Origin: Globomyces pollinis-pini
Taxonomy: Eukaryota > Chytridiomycota > Chytridiomycetes > Rhizophydiales > Globomycetaceae
Reading direction: 5' to 3'
NCBI GenBank assembly: GCA_025399215.1
Contig: MU621100.1
Span: 62,001 to 126,000, forward strand
Length of the DNA: 64,000 nt
In this document: positions 24,559 to 35,210 of the stretch, piece after piece
Numbering within the stretch: position 1 is the first letter of the stretch
Layout of the letters: the number at the start of each line of letters is the position of its first letter
The notes under the pieces: generated by a model
What the model saw: only the letters and a program-made list of their open reading frames with translations
Told to the model about the DNA's origin: nothing
Databases searched by the model: none
Position numbers and translations under genes: made by a program

Positions 24559-25696
24559 CTAATTTTCTTCCACAGTCTCTTTGGTACTAAGGATTTTACT
24601 ATCATATCCTGAAGCCATGCTGTTCTTGTCCGACATATCAACACGACTCTTTGTCGTTTTGCCCATATCACTTGTTTTGCTTAAAGGTCTTCCAGAGGTA
24701 TGTTTTTCATTCACGATATTCAACTGTTTAATATTAATTTCAAATGCACCAGCTAAATCTGTTTGCTGTTTGAAATTCTTTTCTTCATTCTTCATTGGAT
24801 CTGGTACACGAACATGTTTAGAAAATTTCATGTATAATAAACTGTTGAATACTGATTTATAAATCATCGAGTGGAATGAAAACTGTATTAATATGATTCG
24901 ACTTAGCATTATCATTGTATTCATATCCATAATTACAATAAATGAGTTGAAAATTAGCAACAGGCAGACAATAATAATTGTCATGTTTCGAGTTGTTAAT
25001 CCAATCAATCCCATTTGAAATCTATACGCGAAACTATCAAACTTTTTACGATCAATCGCTAAAAAGTCAGTTCGTTTCTTTAGTGAATCCTCTTTGACCA
25101 ACTTCATGGATAGAAGCTGCATGAAATTATCAACAATTAAATTGATTGTTATTAGAAATCCAAAAATACCGTACGAAATCTAGATTTATGAGATTTGAAA
25201 TATTTACTTTGTCCATATCGAAATTAAACAAACCTAATTCTACTAAACAGTAACTCCAACCAAACACAAGATAAAACATCAGCATCACAATTTGAATAAC
25301 CTGTACTCTTTTCTTATTCCAAAATAGGCTTAGAGGTGAAAACTTCTTGAAGATTTGTAAATTTACAAACACATTAATGTACGTTAAAGACAAACCAAAG
25401 GTATTGCTAATCGTTATCCATCGGGTATTTTGAAATGCGAATTGATACAAGAGAAATTGCAGAATAAGCCAGATAGCATTGCCAATAGATAGTAATTTTA
25501 ACATGAAAACAATCTTTTTGTTTGTGAATTTGCGAAATATGAGAAATACAATTAAATGAACATTTAGTAGAATAGAAATGATCTCCATTCCACTGGCTAG
25601 ATAGTGTAAGAGAGTATTGGACTGAGTGAATAGTTCATTCATAATTTTTGATATCAAAAAACGCGTCGATAACTTTGGTATACAGTACGACGCCAT
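24559..25696 (-). CDS. Orphan seven-transmembrane protein (GPCR-like)
   Basis: One 28-nt intron (about 25179-25206) joins two exons into 369 aa. Seven hydrophobic helices can be counted: LASGMEIISILLNVHLIVFL, MLKLLSIGNAIWLILQFLL, TISNTFGLSLTYINVFVNL, QIVMLMFYLVFGWSYCLVEL, ISYGIFGFLITINLIVDN, NMTIIIVCLLLIFNSFIVI and LSRIILIQFSFHSMIYKS. A ~35-residue N-terminus is followed by short loops and ends in a ~100-residue hydrophilic Ser/Thr/Lys-rich tail (SGRPLSKTSDMGKTTKSR). This topology fits a receptor with an outside N-terminus and a phosphorylatable cytoplasmic tail. There is no clear DRY or NPxxY motif, and no named receptor family is recognised. Confidence 0.7.
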
Positions 25697-25800
25697 TTGA
25701 TTGAGGTCTTTGATTCTAACTTGAATTTCCTACATGATTTCATTTACTACTACAATTAAACATCCTTGGTCCTTTATTTTTTTTTTAATTTTTTTTTTAA

Positions 25801-28232
25801 ATGAACCCATTTGAAGATGATTCTAGTTTCGACGCATACAAAGAAGAATTAGTAGCATCCCTGTTAAGCTTCACAAAATCTGCTAAATTTTTAAAACCAG
25901 CAGATGTTACTTTTTATCGGTCAGACACGAAAATAGCAGCAGCATTGGATACTATATCAGAAAAGATATTCAAGTATAATGCTCTAAATATTCTTATTAA
26001 ACTAATAGAACAACAAACCAAACATTACAATATTCGGTTAAAGGTGGTGGAAATAGATTTCTGTCAATTGATGATGTACAGGATCGTTACAACATTGCCA
26101 TTGATCCAATTGATAATTTATTAGAGAAAGCTGATATTTGTTTGGATCAAATTCGGAAATCAAAACAAAAGAACTCTAAAGCAGTCGTTTTAAATGAAAA
26201 CGCAAAGTCATTTGTTTCGTCAACTACAAAATCGTTTAATTTAAACATCATTAAACCTCAAGCAAAATTTAAAGATCCAGTAGATAATTCGAATAAAATT
26301 TGGATTCCTATAATCAAACATAAACCACACGCTCTTGTCCCACTTCCGAAATATTCTGTTGATTCAACGTATTATTATCAAGTGTTCATTAATAACATAG
26401 TCCTGTTCATCCATATTTAACCGAAATACAAAACATTGAATATCCAACATTCATGTTTAAAAAATCTACTCCAATCAAATACGATTCACTAGAAAAAACA
26501 CCGTTAACTTGGATAGACACATTGGACAGTTTAAGTAAGTCATTCAAAATATGTTTATTCCAGAAATCATGTGCTCGAAATTGGAAAATGTCAAAGAAAT
26601 TGCAATAGATTTGGAAGTAACTATGTATCTTTAACCTTCATAGCATCATCATATTCGATCATTCCAAGGATTTACATGTTTAATTCAAATTTCAACAAGG
26701 GATGAAGATTATTTGGTCGACACTTTGGAGTTACGAAGTGAACTTCATTTACTGAATGAGTCATTTACTAATCCAAAGATAGTAAAAGTATTACATGGTG
26801 CAGAAAAGGATATTGTGTGGCTTCAACGGGATTTCGGAGTGTATATTGTAAATCTTTTTGATACCTATCATGCCTCAAATTGTTTGAGTTTGGAACATCA
26901 TAGTTTGGCATTTTTACTTCAGCATTATTGTGACGTAGATACTGACAAACGATTTCAAATGGCAGATTGGAGAATGAGGTTTGGTCATCCCATCATGTTA
27001 ACATTAGACCATTGTCACCAGAATTGAGTCTGTATGCCCGAAAAGATACTCATTATTTATTGTATATTTATGATATAATGCGGAATGATTTGATTTCACT
27101 GGATGAAGAAACTGACAACATGTTGAGAGTTACTCTGGACAGATCTGCATTAACATCGTTGAATACTTTCGAGAAACCAGTTTATGATATAGAAACTGGA
27201 GAAGGTCCTGGTGGTTGGTTCACTTTACTTTCTAAAGTTCCATTTAAAATGAATGAAGAAAACGTTGGTGTGTTCAAAGCCGTTCATGCCTGGAGAAATG
27301 CTACTGCAAGACATGAAGATGAATCTACTGAATACGTATTACCAAATCATATGCTTTTTGATATCTCTCGATACATGCCTGTTACAGGACAAGATATCGT
27401 AAATGGTTGTACGCCATGTCCAGGCCTCGTTCAATTGTACAATCAAGAATTGGCACAGTTAATTCAACAAACTATAGACGATGTTCGACAAAAAAGGTCT
27501 ATCAAGGGTGATTCAAATGCAAGTTTGGTTACTAGAACCCCTACTCATACCAAGTTTGACAAACAAGAAACGGTGGTTACAACAAAAACAAAAAGCTATA
27601 TCGTTTATAATGCACCTACCATTGGAAAATCAAAACCAAAGAAAACAAATAAGATTAAACTATCATTGAACAACAAGTCAAAGCTCTTTGGTAGCATCCT
27701 CGAAAGCGAGCGACTTCCCACTGGCCATAAATTTGCACAGTCTATTTATGCAACCTTACGATTAGTGGCACCAGCATACTTGGAAGATGTAGATGCGTCG
27801 CCTACCAAAAACCAAGTTAAAGTTACTAAAGAAGCACCAACGATAATTGAACAATCACCAAAATCAGTTGAGAAAGTGAAAGAAGACCAGCCTAAAGTGT
27901 CGAAACCTGAAAGTAAACGTAAATTAGATGATATAGTTGTGATTGACGATGATGATGAAGATGAGGTTCAAATTATTTCAAGTTCCAAACCAACAAAACA
28001 GAAACAAAAACTTGATTCTGATCGTGTTGAATTTGAACCTTTTGATTACTCCAAAGCATCTGATCCACTTCGCAAACCAAAAGAAAGTAAATATGATGAA
28101 TATGATCCCGCAATTGAATCCCTAAAAGAACCAACAAAGGTAACATGGATCTATTAAACATCATTTTAGAGAGGAGTTGCGAAACCAAAAAATCGTAGAA
28201 AATCTGGAAACAAGACGATGAGTTATAAGTGA
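25801..28232 (+). CDS. RRP6: Exosome 3'-5' exoribonuclease RRP6/EXOSC10
   Basis: Nuclear exosome catalytic subunit that trims rRNA, snoRNA and aberrant transcripts. The N-terminal exon matches the PMC2NT-type region (Rrp47-binding). [13 protein letters not shown] and [12 protein letters not shown] introduce the DEDDy nuclease: EIAIDLE/H (27-nt intron after the Glu), [49 protein letters not shown] and [15 protein letters not shown] with the catalytic Tyr. An HRDC domain follows ([20 protein letters not shown] to [13 protein letters not shown]). The tail is Lys/acidic ([14 protein letters not shown]) and ends in a basic exon [11 protein letters not shown] after a 30-nt intron. Six introns; the first, near 26040, could be 20, 38 or 44 nt. 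The start ATG follows a T-rich tract. Confidence 0.94.
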
Positions 28233-28332
28233 TAAAGTGCGTTTTAATATAATCTGGTTGATATTGTGATTATAGTTCTATCTCAGACAATGTGGTACAA
28301 TGTAAAATGATACTTTATATTGCACTATTGAG

Positions 28333-29457
28333 CTAACATAAACACTTTTGGGCAAACTTCTTTTCCCAAATGTAAATATCCTTGAGCATTTCCAAAAACG
28401 TTGGAGCGACACAGATAAACGGAATAAAGAACACAAGGGTTAATAAAGCTAATACGAAAAACTGAATAGACAAAAACAATTTGCAAAAGATGAAATAGAA
28501 TGCTGCACCCCAAGTTTTACCATGAAAGATTTGAGATTTCATTTTGATGTAAAAATCTGGATACGGAATTGGCCTAACGATCCATATATGAATATTTGCT
28601 GTAAGGTTCTGATGGTGGGATGGTAATAAGTTTAACATGATGACTTCAAACTTTGCCAACATTCTCCACGAGATACAAGACAAAAACAGTAATGGAAACC
28701 CAATAGGGAAAATCAACAACAAGACGACGCTAATAAGCATTGTACAGACGACCCAAACAAAACAGAATACTGACCAAATAAAGTTGAATAATAGATAATA
28801 AAACAGAGCAAACCATGTACGATAGTCTGTGATTGGACTCCAGTAACTCTGCTGTTGGACAAAAATTGGTTGAGAATTGCTGTCATACGGATTCTGAGTA
28901 ACTGGCTGGATCGTATTATAGTTGACGTTGTTATTTTGATTTGGAGAAGGAGGTCCATATTGTTGTGGTGGATACTGTGATTGATATGGGTACGATTGCT
29001 GGTTTGGATATGAATGTTGCCCTTGATATACTTGATTTGGGTACGGTTGTTGGTTTTGTACAGGGAACGCGCCAGGAATACTATGTGATGGACCATTATG
29101 TCCAGCGTTCCCAGTATGATTAGAAATAACGTCTTTTACGACTTTGGTAGTCGTCTGAGCAACTGATTGGGCAATAGTGCTTGCAAAGGTAGCAGATTGA
29201 GCAGCAACTTTTCCAGCAGTTGCAGCAGCAACAAAAGCAGCAGCTACTGCAGTGCCAGCAGTTCTACTAGCAAAATCCCCAACAGTTTGTTGAGTGGAGG
29301 AACTTTGTGCTGTGGGAGAATGATGAGAATTTATAGGAGGTGCAGCATTATTATGGTTATTTAAAAGCACTTGTGGATTCTGATCAGCTTCGATGGTATA
29401 CGGTGGTGGGTTTTCCATGTCCTGGTTGTTTCTTGTTGGTAATGGTGGTTTGCTCAT
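28333..29457 (-). CDS. Pro/Gln-rich membrane protein with sensor-like domain
   Basis: Intronless frame of 374 aa. Residues 1-~210 are low complexity: PPPYTIE near the start (a PPxY-type motif), an Ala-rich amphipathic stretch (TAVAAAFVAAATAGKVAAQS) and a Tyr/Pro/Gln-rich part with repeated YPNQ-like units. Residues ~215-360 carry four hydrophobic segments, with the pattern TWFALFYYLLFNFIWSVFCF, IFPIGFPLLFLSCISWRML and FEVIMLNLLP, then a second pair (FCKLFLSIQFFVLALLTLVF). This layout resembles the putative sensor domain family known in actinobacteria and some fungi (PF13796-like); assignment is from pattern only. Role unknown. Confidence 0.6.
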   Translation of the reverse strand: MSKPPLPTRNNQDMENPPPYTIEADQNPQVLLNNHNNAAPPINSHHSPTAQSSSTQQTVGDFASRTAGTAVAAAFVAAATAGKVAAQSATFASTIAQSVAQTTTKVVKDVISNHTGNAGHNGPSHSIPGAFPVQNQQPYPNQVYQGQHSYPNQQSYPYQSQYPPQQYGPPSPNQNNNVNYNTIQPVTQNPYDSNSQPIFVQQQSYWSPITDYRTWFALFYYLLFNFIWSVFCFVWVVCTMLISVVLLLIFPIGFPLLFLSCISWRMLAKFEVIMLNLLPSHHQNLTANIHIWIVRPIPYPDFYIKMKSQIFHGKTWGAAFYFIFCKLFLSIQFFVLALLTLVFFIPFICVAPTFLEMLKDIYIWEKKFAQKCLC

Positions 29458-30376
29458 TAAAAGTCAAGAAGGATGCTGTGTGTCACGCCCCATACAAAAG
29501 ACCTTAAAGAAAAGCAAAAGCACATACTGAAACACAGGGTTTTTTTGGTTGGCTTATACAATAATGGTAGGTTCGAGACATAGTGTTTTGATTTAATTAT
29601 TGTTATGAGCATTAAACGTGTATCGTTCTGTATCGTTTTGGAAGCTGTACATCTACTGAAAAGTTTACAAAGAATAATATCTTTATTGAAGTTATTAAAG
29701 TGTAGACTACTCCATTATTAGACAGCTGAAGCGCGTTAATTGAATGAATCACAAACACTAGAATTTTTAATGGATCTAATTATTAGACACAATTTGCTGC
29801 GATATGAATTAAACAACTATTTTACAGCAACATAATACTACACCAATGCTTCATGCATTATGCTGATTTCGCTATACATAGCTCTGCAATATTCTGATAA
29901 TAGAGAACGCAATTCAATCTGCAATCCCTCCATGCGTATGATTGTAGATGCAAAGCGTTTTGACCCTATTTCTGTTGAATGAGAAACTCAAAAATTTTTA
30001 TCCTAGTCTGACTCTTATCACTACACTCCAACTTTGCCTTTTTCTCACATCGCAAATGAAAACAGAATCAAAGAGCAAATAGGGCAAGATATGCCTATTG
30101 CTAAATACATGCTGTTCATCAATTGCATACCTGAAGTAATGTTTCCGTTTCCTATTAGAATAAATACAAGAAACTTGACTCAAACGCGTACCAGTCACGT
30201 CTGCAAAAAAGATGCCATGACTATCAGGGAAAGCTGGCCTGAACGACACTACTATCAAAATCATTTAATATAACGTCTTTAAAGTGGCATTTGGAATTTT
30301 TATGAGTTTAGTTCAAATATCTTCAAAGTCAATTGTGTGTTTACCTATAAATAAACAACGCCAAATTTCATCATAA
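29458..30376. other. Long intergenic region (about 920 bases) with no recognised gene
   Basis: Lies between two divergent genes. It is AT-rich with many in-frame stops. Two overlapping antisense ORFs of 80-90 codons (29998-30264 minus, 30034-30273 plus) occur, but neither shows domain-like sequence, and I do not call them. Probably a bidirectional promoter; an unrecognised ncRNA cannot be excluded. Confidence 0.4.
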
Positions 30377-32717
30377 ATGAAGAAAGCAACAATTCCAATT
30401 AATTTAGAATACTTTAAACGAAGTTTCATACCAGATAAATCAATTAGCTTCCAGCAACCCAAATTGACGTTTTTGACGGATACACTACAAGAAGAATGCA
30501 ATTCAAACGATTGGAACGTCAGATATCAAGCTTATCTCAATATTCATTCCATATTAATCAATGAAACGCAGTCAAAGAATTTAAACAAGGAATTTTCTAA
30601 TTTAGCTGACTTGCTACTCAATTTAATTGAAAATGAACAACAATTTCAAAATCTAGTGATTCTATTACAAACTTTAAAGGGAACTTTGAAGCAAATCAAT
30701 TCAAATGAAAACAATTACATTGAAAAAGTGATGATAAAGTTAATTTCAAATTTATCGACACCAAAAATGAAAATCAGGCAATTATTCACCAAGTTTCTGA
30801 TAGATCTGATTGAATTATATGGTATGGAACACGTATTGGAGCATTGCTTGAACAACATCAACAACACCAACGCGCGATTACGGTCCGAACTAGTCAATAT
30901 CATCAATCACATTCTATTAGTACATCCAAATCAACATGATGAACAGATTTCGAAAATTATTGATTGCCTAGTGGTAGGTTTGAATGATGAAACTGCTAGA
31001 GTAAAGTTTTTTGCGGTAGAAGGTTTTGCAATCTTGAATACTTTCAAAGCGAATTTAATTAGTGACTTATTCCATAGCAATAGAATTTCGGATGGACTAA
31101 AGATTTTATTGAAATGCCGATTTAGAGATCCCAAAGTACCATTAATCAATTCAGAAGGACTGATAGAATATGATATTTTCACTAAACCAAGTTTATCAAA
31201 TCAGTCTTCTGAATCAGACATTAGCACTATCGTTATTCCAAGTATTTGATTGTATTGGTTTTGATGTTTTTTAGCACCTCAATTATCTCATTCGGATTCA
31301 TCTAAAGCGTTACTAAATACATCGGATTTATCTGAAGAGATTTGCAAGAAGTTTAACTGCTTTGAAGACCCCTCCAAAGATCATTTTGTATTAGATGGTA
31401 CAATGAATTTTTATTCTAAACTTTTAGAACAAAATGAAGACAGTCCAATAATTGAGGTCAAGAAAGTCACAAAGTTTGAATTTTTAAGAAAGAACAAAAA
31501 GAAAGACACTGTCAAGAAATCTTTAGGATCAGCAATTGATACTATTGCAAGTAGTTTTTTTAGTAGATTCATATCTCTAGGTGCTCTTATATCAGATTTA
31601 GATGCATCGAAAACACTACAAAATGCATCGGATTTGTCACAAAGTGAAAACTTAAATTGCTTTGAAGAAGTATCTTTAAACAATCAGATTGTATCAGACC
31701 GTAAATTATGCTAATATTAAAACTCTAGGCCAAAATGATGAAGACCATCCAAGAATGGATTCAAACAGACCTGCCAAATTTGAATTCTTAAGAAAGAACA
31801 AAAAGAAGGATATAATTTCTACAACAAAAGACTCAGAATTACAGGATTTGAGTAGCTTGACTGTCACTGACAACCTTCCAATGACAGTCAATGACATTGA
31901 CAAAAAGTCGAAACCAAAGATCACAATAAAGAGGAAAATAAAGAAAAGTTCATCTGTGAAGGAATTAGACACAAAAACTTTACAGATTGATGAATTTCAA
32001 TTCAACCAACAGGTTAAATTACCCAAGTTAAAGGATACGATCAAGATATTAAAAAGTACAGATGATTGGAATGAAATTGTTGTTCAACTGGCTCATCTTT
32101 CGGACATCATCGTGAAGCAATCTCCCACAACTTCAGAACAAGTCCATGAAATCAACTTAACTGTATGCGACCAACTATTGAATCTTCGCACATCAGTCTC
32201 CAAAGTTGCAGTCAAGTGTCTAGATAACTTATTTATACATACATCCAAGCTGATGGAACCTGGTTTGGATTTAGCCGTCACCAGCCTACTCAAGAAAATC
32301 GGGGAAGGAAACAAGTTTATCGTTGAGGAGATTGAAACTTGTCTGACTACCATGTGCCAACATATGAACCCTTTGAAATCGATGAATTCGCTACTTCTCA
32401 ATTCAGTGCGTAAAAATCATTTAATTCGACAAAGAGTTATTGAATTTATCTACACCTTGATTCAACAGCATATGTCAGAAACACAGTTGCTACGTCAATT
32501 AGAGAATGATAAACTCTCTTTAATGTTAGGTATGATGAATGTGAGTTACTAAATAGTAGTGACATATCTCAATCAAGGATCATTAAAGATTAGAGATTGT
32601 ACTAAAAAATGTATACTTGCACTATCAACCTTGCCTGGATTCATGGAAGCGGAGAAGCGATTCTTGACTCCAAGTCAACTGCAAGATGTTGAAACAATAC
32701 TCCGGAAACAACGGTGA
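30377..32717 (+). CDS. TOG/HEAT-array protein, crescerin (TOGARAM) family
   Basis: TOG-array proteins of this family bind tubulin in cilia. The N-terminal ~290 residues form TOG/HEAT helices (SNDWNVRYQAYLNIHSIL, MKIRQLFTKFLIDLIELYG, DETARVKFFAVEGFAIL). After a 33-nt intron comes a Ser/Lys-rich linker that contains an internal duplication of ~100 codons, each copy with KFEFLRKNKKKD. The C-terminal TOG is most diagnostic: DWNEIVVQLAHLSDIIVK, NLRTSVSKVAVKCLDNLF and KKIGEGNKFIVEEIETCL match the last TOG of TOGARAM1/2 (the NLRS.VSR..., GE.N.FI.E pattern). A final short exon gives YLNQGSLKIRDCTKKC and ends ILRKQR. Several introns of ~20-33 nt; those at the duplication are discussed in the findings. 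The family implies a flagellated life stage. Confidence 0.78.
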
Positions 32718-33029
32718 TGTGATGATATTTTAGAATGAAAACTCCATATGGTGTTCCCTTCAAACTTTGTAATAATACAGTTTATGGATAATTCTTTCTG
32801 TTACTTGATTTCTTTTGCTCTATTGCTTTACCAGCATCTGAGAAAGGTCTCAGGAAAGGGTCTGACCAAGAAATAACGCGTTGATGTTATCCTGAATGAT
32901 GAAGTCGTAGAATTAAGTCTTTCTCAAGCATAATATGGTAAACATTAGAGAGAACTTTGACCGGTGTTTAAATACGTACAAATTGATCACATTGAGATGG
33001 TACCACATTTTTCTTTTTTTCTTTGATCA
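32718..33029. other. Intergenic region with no recognised element
   Basis: About 312 AT-rich bases between the TOGARAM-like stop and the BUD31 start, both on the plus strand. A T-rich tract lies just before the BUD31 ATG. Nothing else identified. Confidence 0.4.
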
Positions 33030-33559
33030 ATGCCAAAAGTAAAGAGAGGGACAAAACCACCTCCAGATGGCTGGGAACTCATTGAACCAACATTGATGGA
33101 TCTCGGTAGAATGATGAGGGAAGGTTTGAATATTCTGGATCTTATTGTAGCTGAAAACGAACCCCATGAAGGAAAAAGAAAGGTAGAAGGAAACTGGGAT
33201 ATTTTCCGATTGCATCATCAGAGAACTCGTTATGTGTATGAAATATACTATAAACGAAAAGCTATTTCAAAAGAAGTCTATGATTATTGTTTAAAGGAAA
33301 AATACGCAGATGCAAACTTGATTGCAAAATGGAAGAAGGTACTCAACTCATCAGTATTGATTTTAGTCTGGATATGAAAAATTGTGTTGTCTAAGATGTA
33401 TGCAACCAAGAGATACCAATTTTGGTACCACTTGTATTTGTAGAGTCCCAAAAGATCAATTACATGAAGATAAGATTGTAGAATGTGTCCATTGCGGGTA
33501 TTTGATTTATGTGTTTTTTTTATTTCTTTAGATGCAAAGGTTGTGCTTCTGGCAATTAA
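33030..33559 (+). CDS. BUD31: BUD31/G10 splicing factor
   Basis: Spliceosomal (NTC-related) protein conserved from yeast to human. Three introns (33124-33150, 27 nt; one of 28 nt after KWKK; one of 34 nt before the last Cys cluster) leave 146 aa, matching the family's ~144-157. Sequence runs [87 protein letters not shown] and a closing [11 protein letters not shown]. The Cys residues form the conserved zinc clusters. The first intron is a stop-free multiple of three, so retention would insert nine residues rather than truncate. Its stop codon overlaps that of the convergent YjbQ-family gene. Confidence 0.96.
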
Positions 33560-34100
33560 TTCTTTTGCCCTTGAATGGTGCAGACTATATTTCGCTGTCC
33601 ACCTCTATTTCTGTGCTCTCCTAGCCATATTCCTTGCCATGTTCTAAAATTAATAAAGCCTTCGTTTACCCTAGGTTTAATTTTCCATTTGTAATTGGAA
33701 TATTCAAAGAGCAACCAAATATTGAAGATTTAACATGCGCAGGCTGACGATTAACACAAGAGAGATTATAGTTACCATATCATCTGTGCCTTCATCATCA
33801 TGAGTATAAGGAAATTCCTCAGGTGCGATTTCATTCAACATGGACTCCATGTCAACTCTTACTGAAGGATCACAGTTTTCATTAATTGTTAATGAAGCAG
33901 AAGTATGCTGAACTAAGGTGTTGCGATTAGTAGTAACTTGATTACTAAATACATTAAGCATTCCAATTTGGATATTCTTCAATTCAGGTAATTGGCGAAG
34001 GATCTCGTCCCTATACTTCAGATCAATGATGATACGTTATTAAATGGCATCCTCTACTCCTTTGTCTTATCGATATTTTCTTTTGGTACCAGACTGACAT
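33556..34100 (-). CDS. YjbQ/UPF0047 family protein
   Basis: Exons join through introns of 25, 32 and 26 nt into 153 aa, typical length for the family. The start [20 protein letters not shown] runs into [20 protein letters not shown]. Signature segments follow: [52 protein letters not shown] and [17 protein letters not shown]. Conserved His and Glu/Asp residues suggest a metal or ligand site. Bacterial YjbQ shows weak thiamine-phosphate synthase activity; the eukaryotic role is not established. The terminal TAA overlaps BUD31's TAA at 33556-33559. Confidence 0.93.
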
Positions 34101-34246
34101 TTAACAAAAAATTAGGAGAAAATGATGGAGAGAATGATCAATATCTTATTCAGTAAATTCATAGTGCAGTCTATTAGATAAAAACAATTGGGTATTGACT
34201 ATAAATAAAAAAGTTACCACTGTCAGATTTCTCCTTTCAAAATTCA

Positions 34247-34933
34247 ATGACGAAGAGCACGCCAAAAGAATCTACAAAACAAGCACCAAAGCCAAAAGAA
34301 AAGAAACCTACCAGCAACAGTGGATTTGGATTGGGAAATATCCTATTGTCAATTGTATTATTGGTCTTGGGAATTCTCTCTGCATCGTATCTTACGACAG
34401 AAACCTTTGATTTTGGAGGCCAAATTCATCGATTAAAAGTTCTATCTCATAAATACTTTCCTGCAGATGTAAGAACGTTGGCCAGATTGTAACAATATAA
34501 TTAGGGTGAACGCATCTTTACTGCAGCTGAACTCGCACAGTACGATGGCAGTGACGAAAACAAACCCATTTATTTGGCCATCAAGTAACCCTTTTACTAG
34601 ATATTTAATCAAAATTTTGCACAGGGGTCGAGTATATGATGTATCTGCTGGAAGGGGTTATTATGCTAAGGGTAATGGCGGATATTCGTTCTTCAGCGGG
34701 AAAGATGCTACCAGAGCCTATATAACTGGATGTTTTGAAACTCACTTAACCCATGATTTACGTGGGTTAACCGATGCCGAAATAGAAGTAATTCATTGGC
34801 GATTAACCTATAGAGTCTTGATAGTTGGATTGATTTCTATGAAACTTCGGACAAGTACTTTTATGTTGGAAAAGTGGTTCATGAACCAATTGATCCTGAT
34901 TCACCCATCCCACCACCATGCGAGGATTCGTAG
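34247..34933 (+). CDS. Membrane-associated heme/steroid-binding protein, cytochrome b5-like (MAPR/neudesin type)
   Basis: Three introns (36, 40 and 26 nt) leave 194 aa. The Lys-rich N-terminus (PKPKEKKPTSNSG) precedes one transmembrane helix (ILLSIVLLVLGILSASYL). The cytochrome b5-like domain reads GERIFTAAELAQYDGSDENK, PIYLAIKGRVYDVSAGRGYY, YSFFSGKDATRAYITGCFET and HLTHDLRGL, then SWIDFYETSDKYFYVGKV. The Tyr residues of VYDV and GYY and the absence of the b5 axial His pair are typical of MAPR proteins (PGRMC/Dap1/neudesin), which bind heme and support P450s and sterol metabolism. The C-terminus is PIPPPCEDS. The first intron is 3n but contains stops. Confidence 0.9.
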
Positions 34934-35210
34934 GTGAAAATAAATCAACGATTACATGCGTTACATGTGTCATAGTATTGTATTCTGTATATACAACCAA
35001 CTGAGTTCGTTTTAAATCATGTAACAACTTACGACAAATATACCTCACCCGTACGCGATTAACATGAGTTCCAAGCTACACGGATAGTAGAGCTTCATAG
35101 TCTCTCGATTGATTTTGAATGCAATTTAAAGGGAAACCCCGTCACACATTGTAAACGTGACCTTGTGTTTCCCCCACTCGAACCAAACCATTTTCTTTGC
35201 TTTCATAATT

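Noticed and set aside
29571..29590. Possible tRNA B-box (GGTTCGAGAC)
   Set aside because: No A-box, anticodon stem or acceptor pairing can be built around it.
29998..30273. Two overlapping antisense ORFs of ~80-90 codons
   Set aside because: Unremarkable composition, no domain-like pattern, opposite strands over the same bases, and none of the intron signals typical here.
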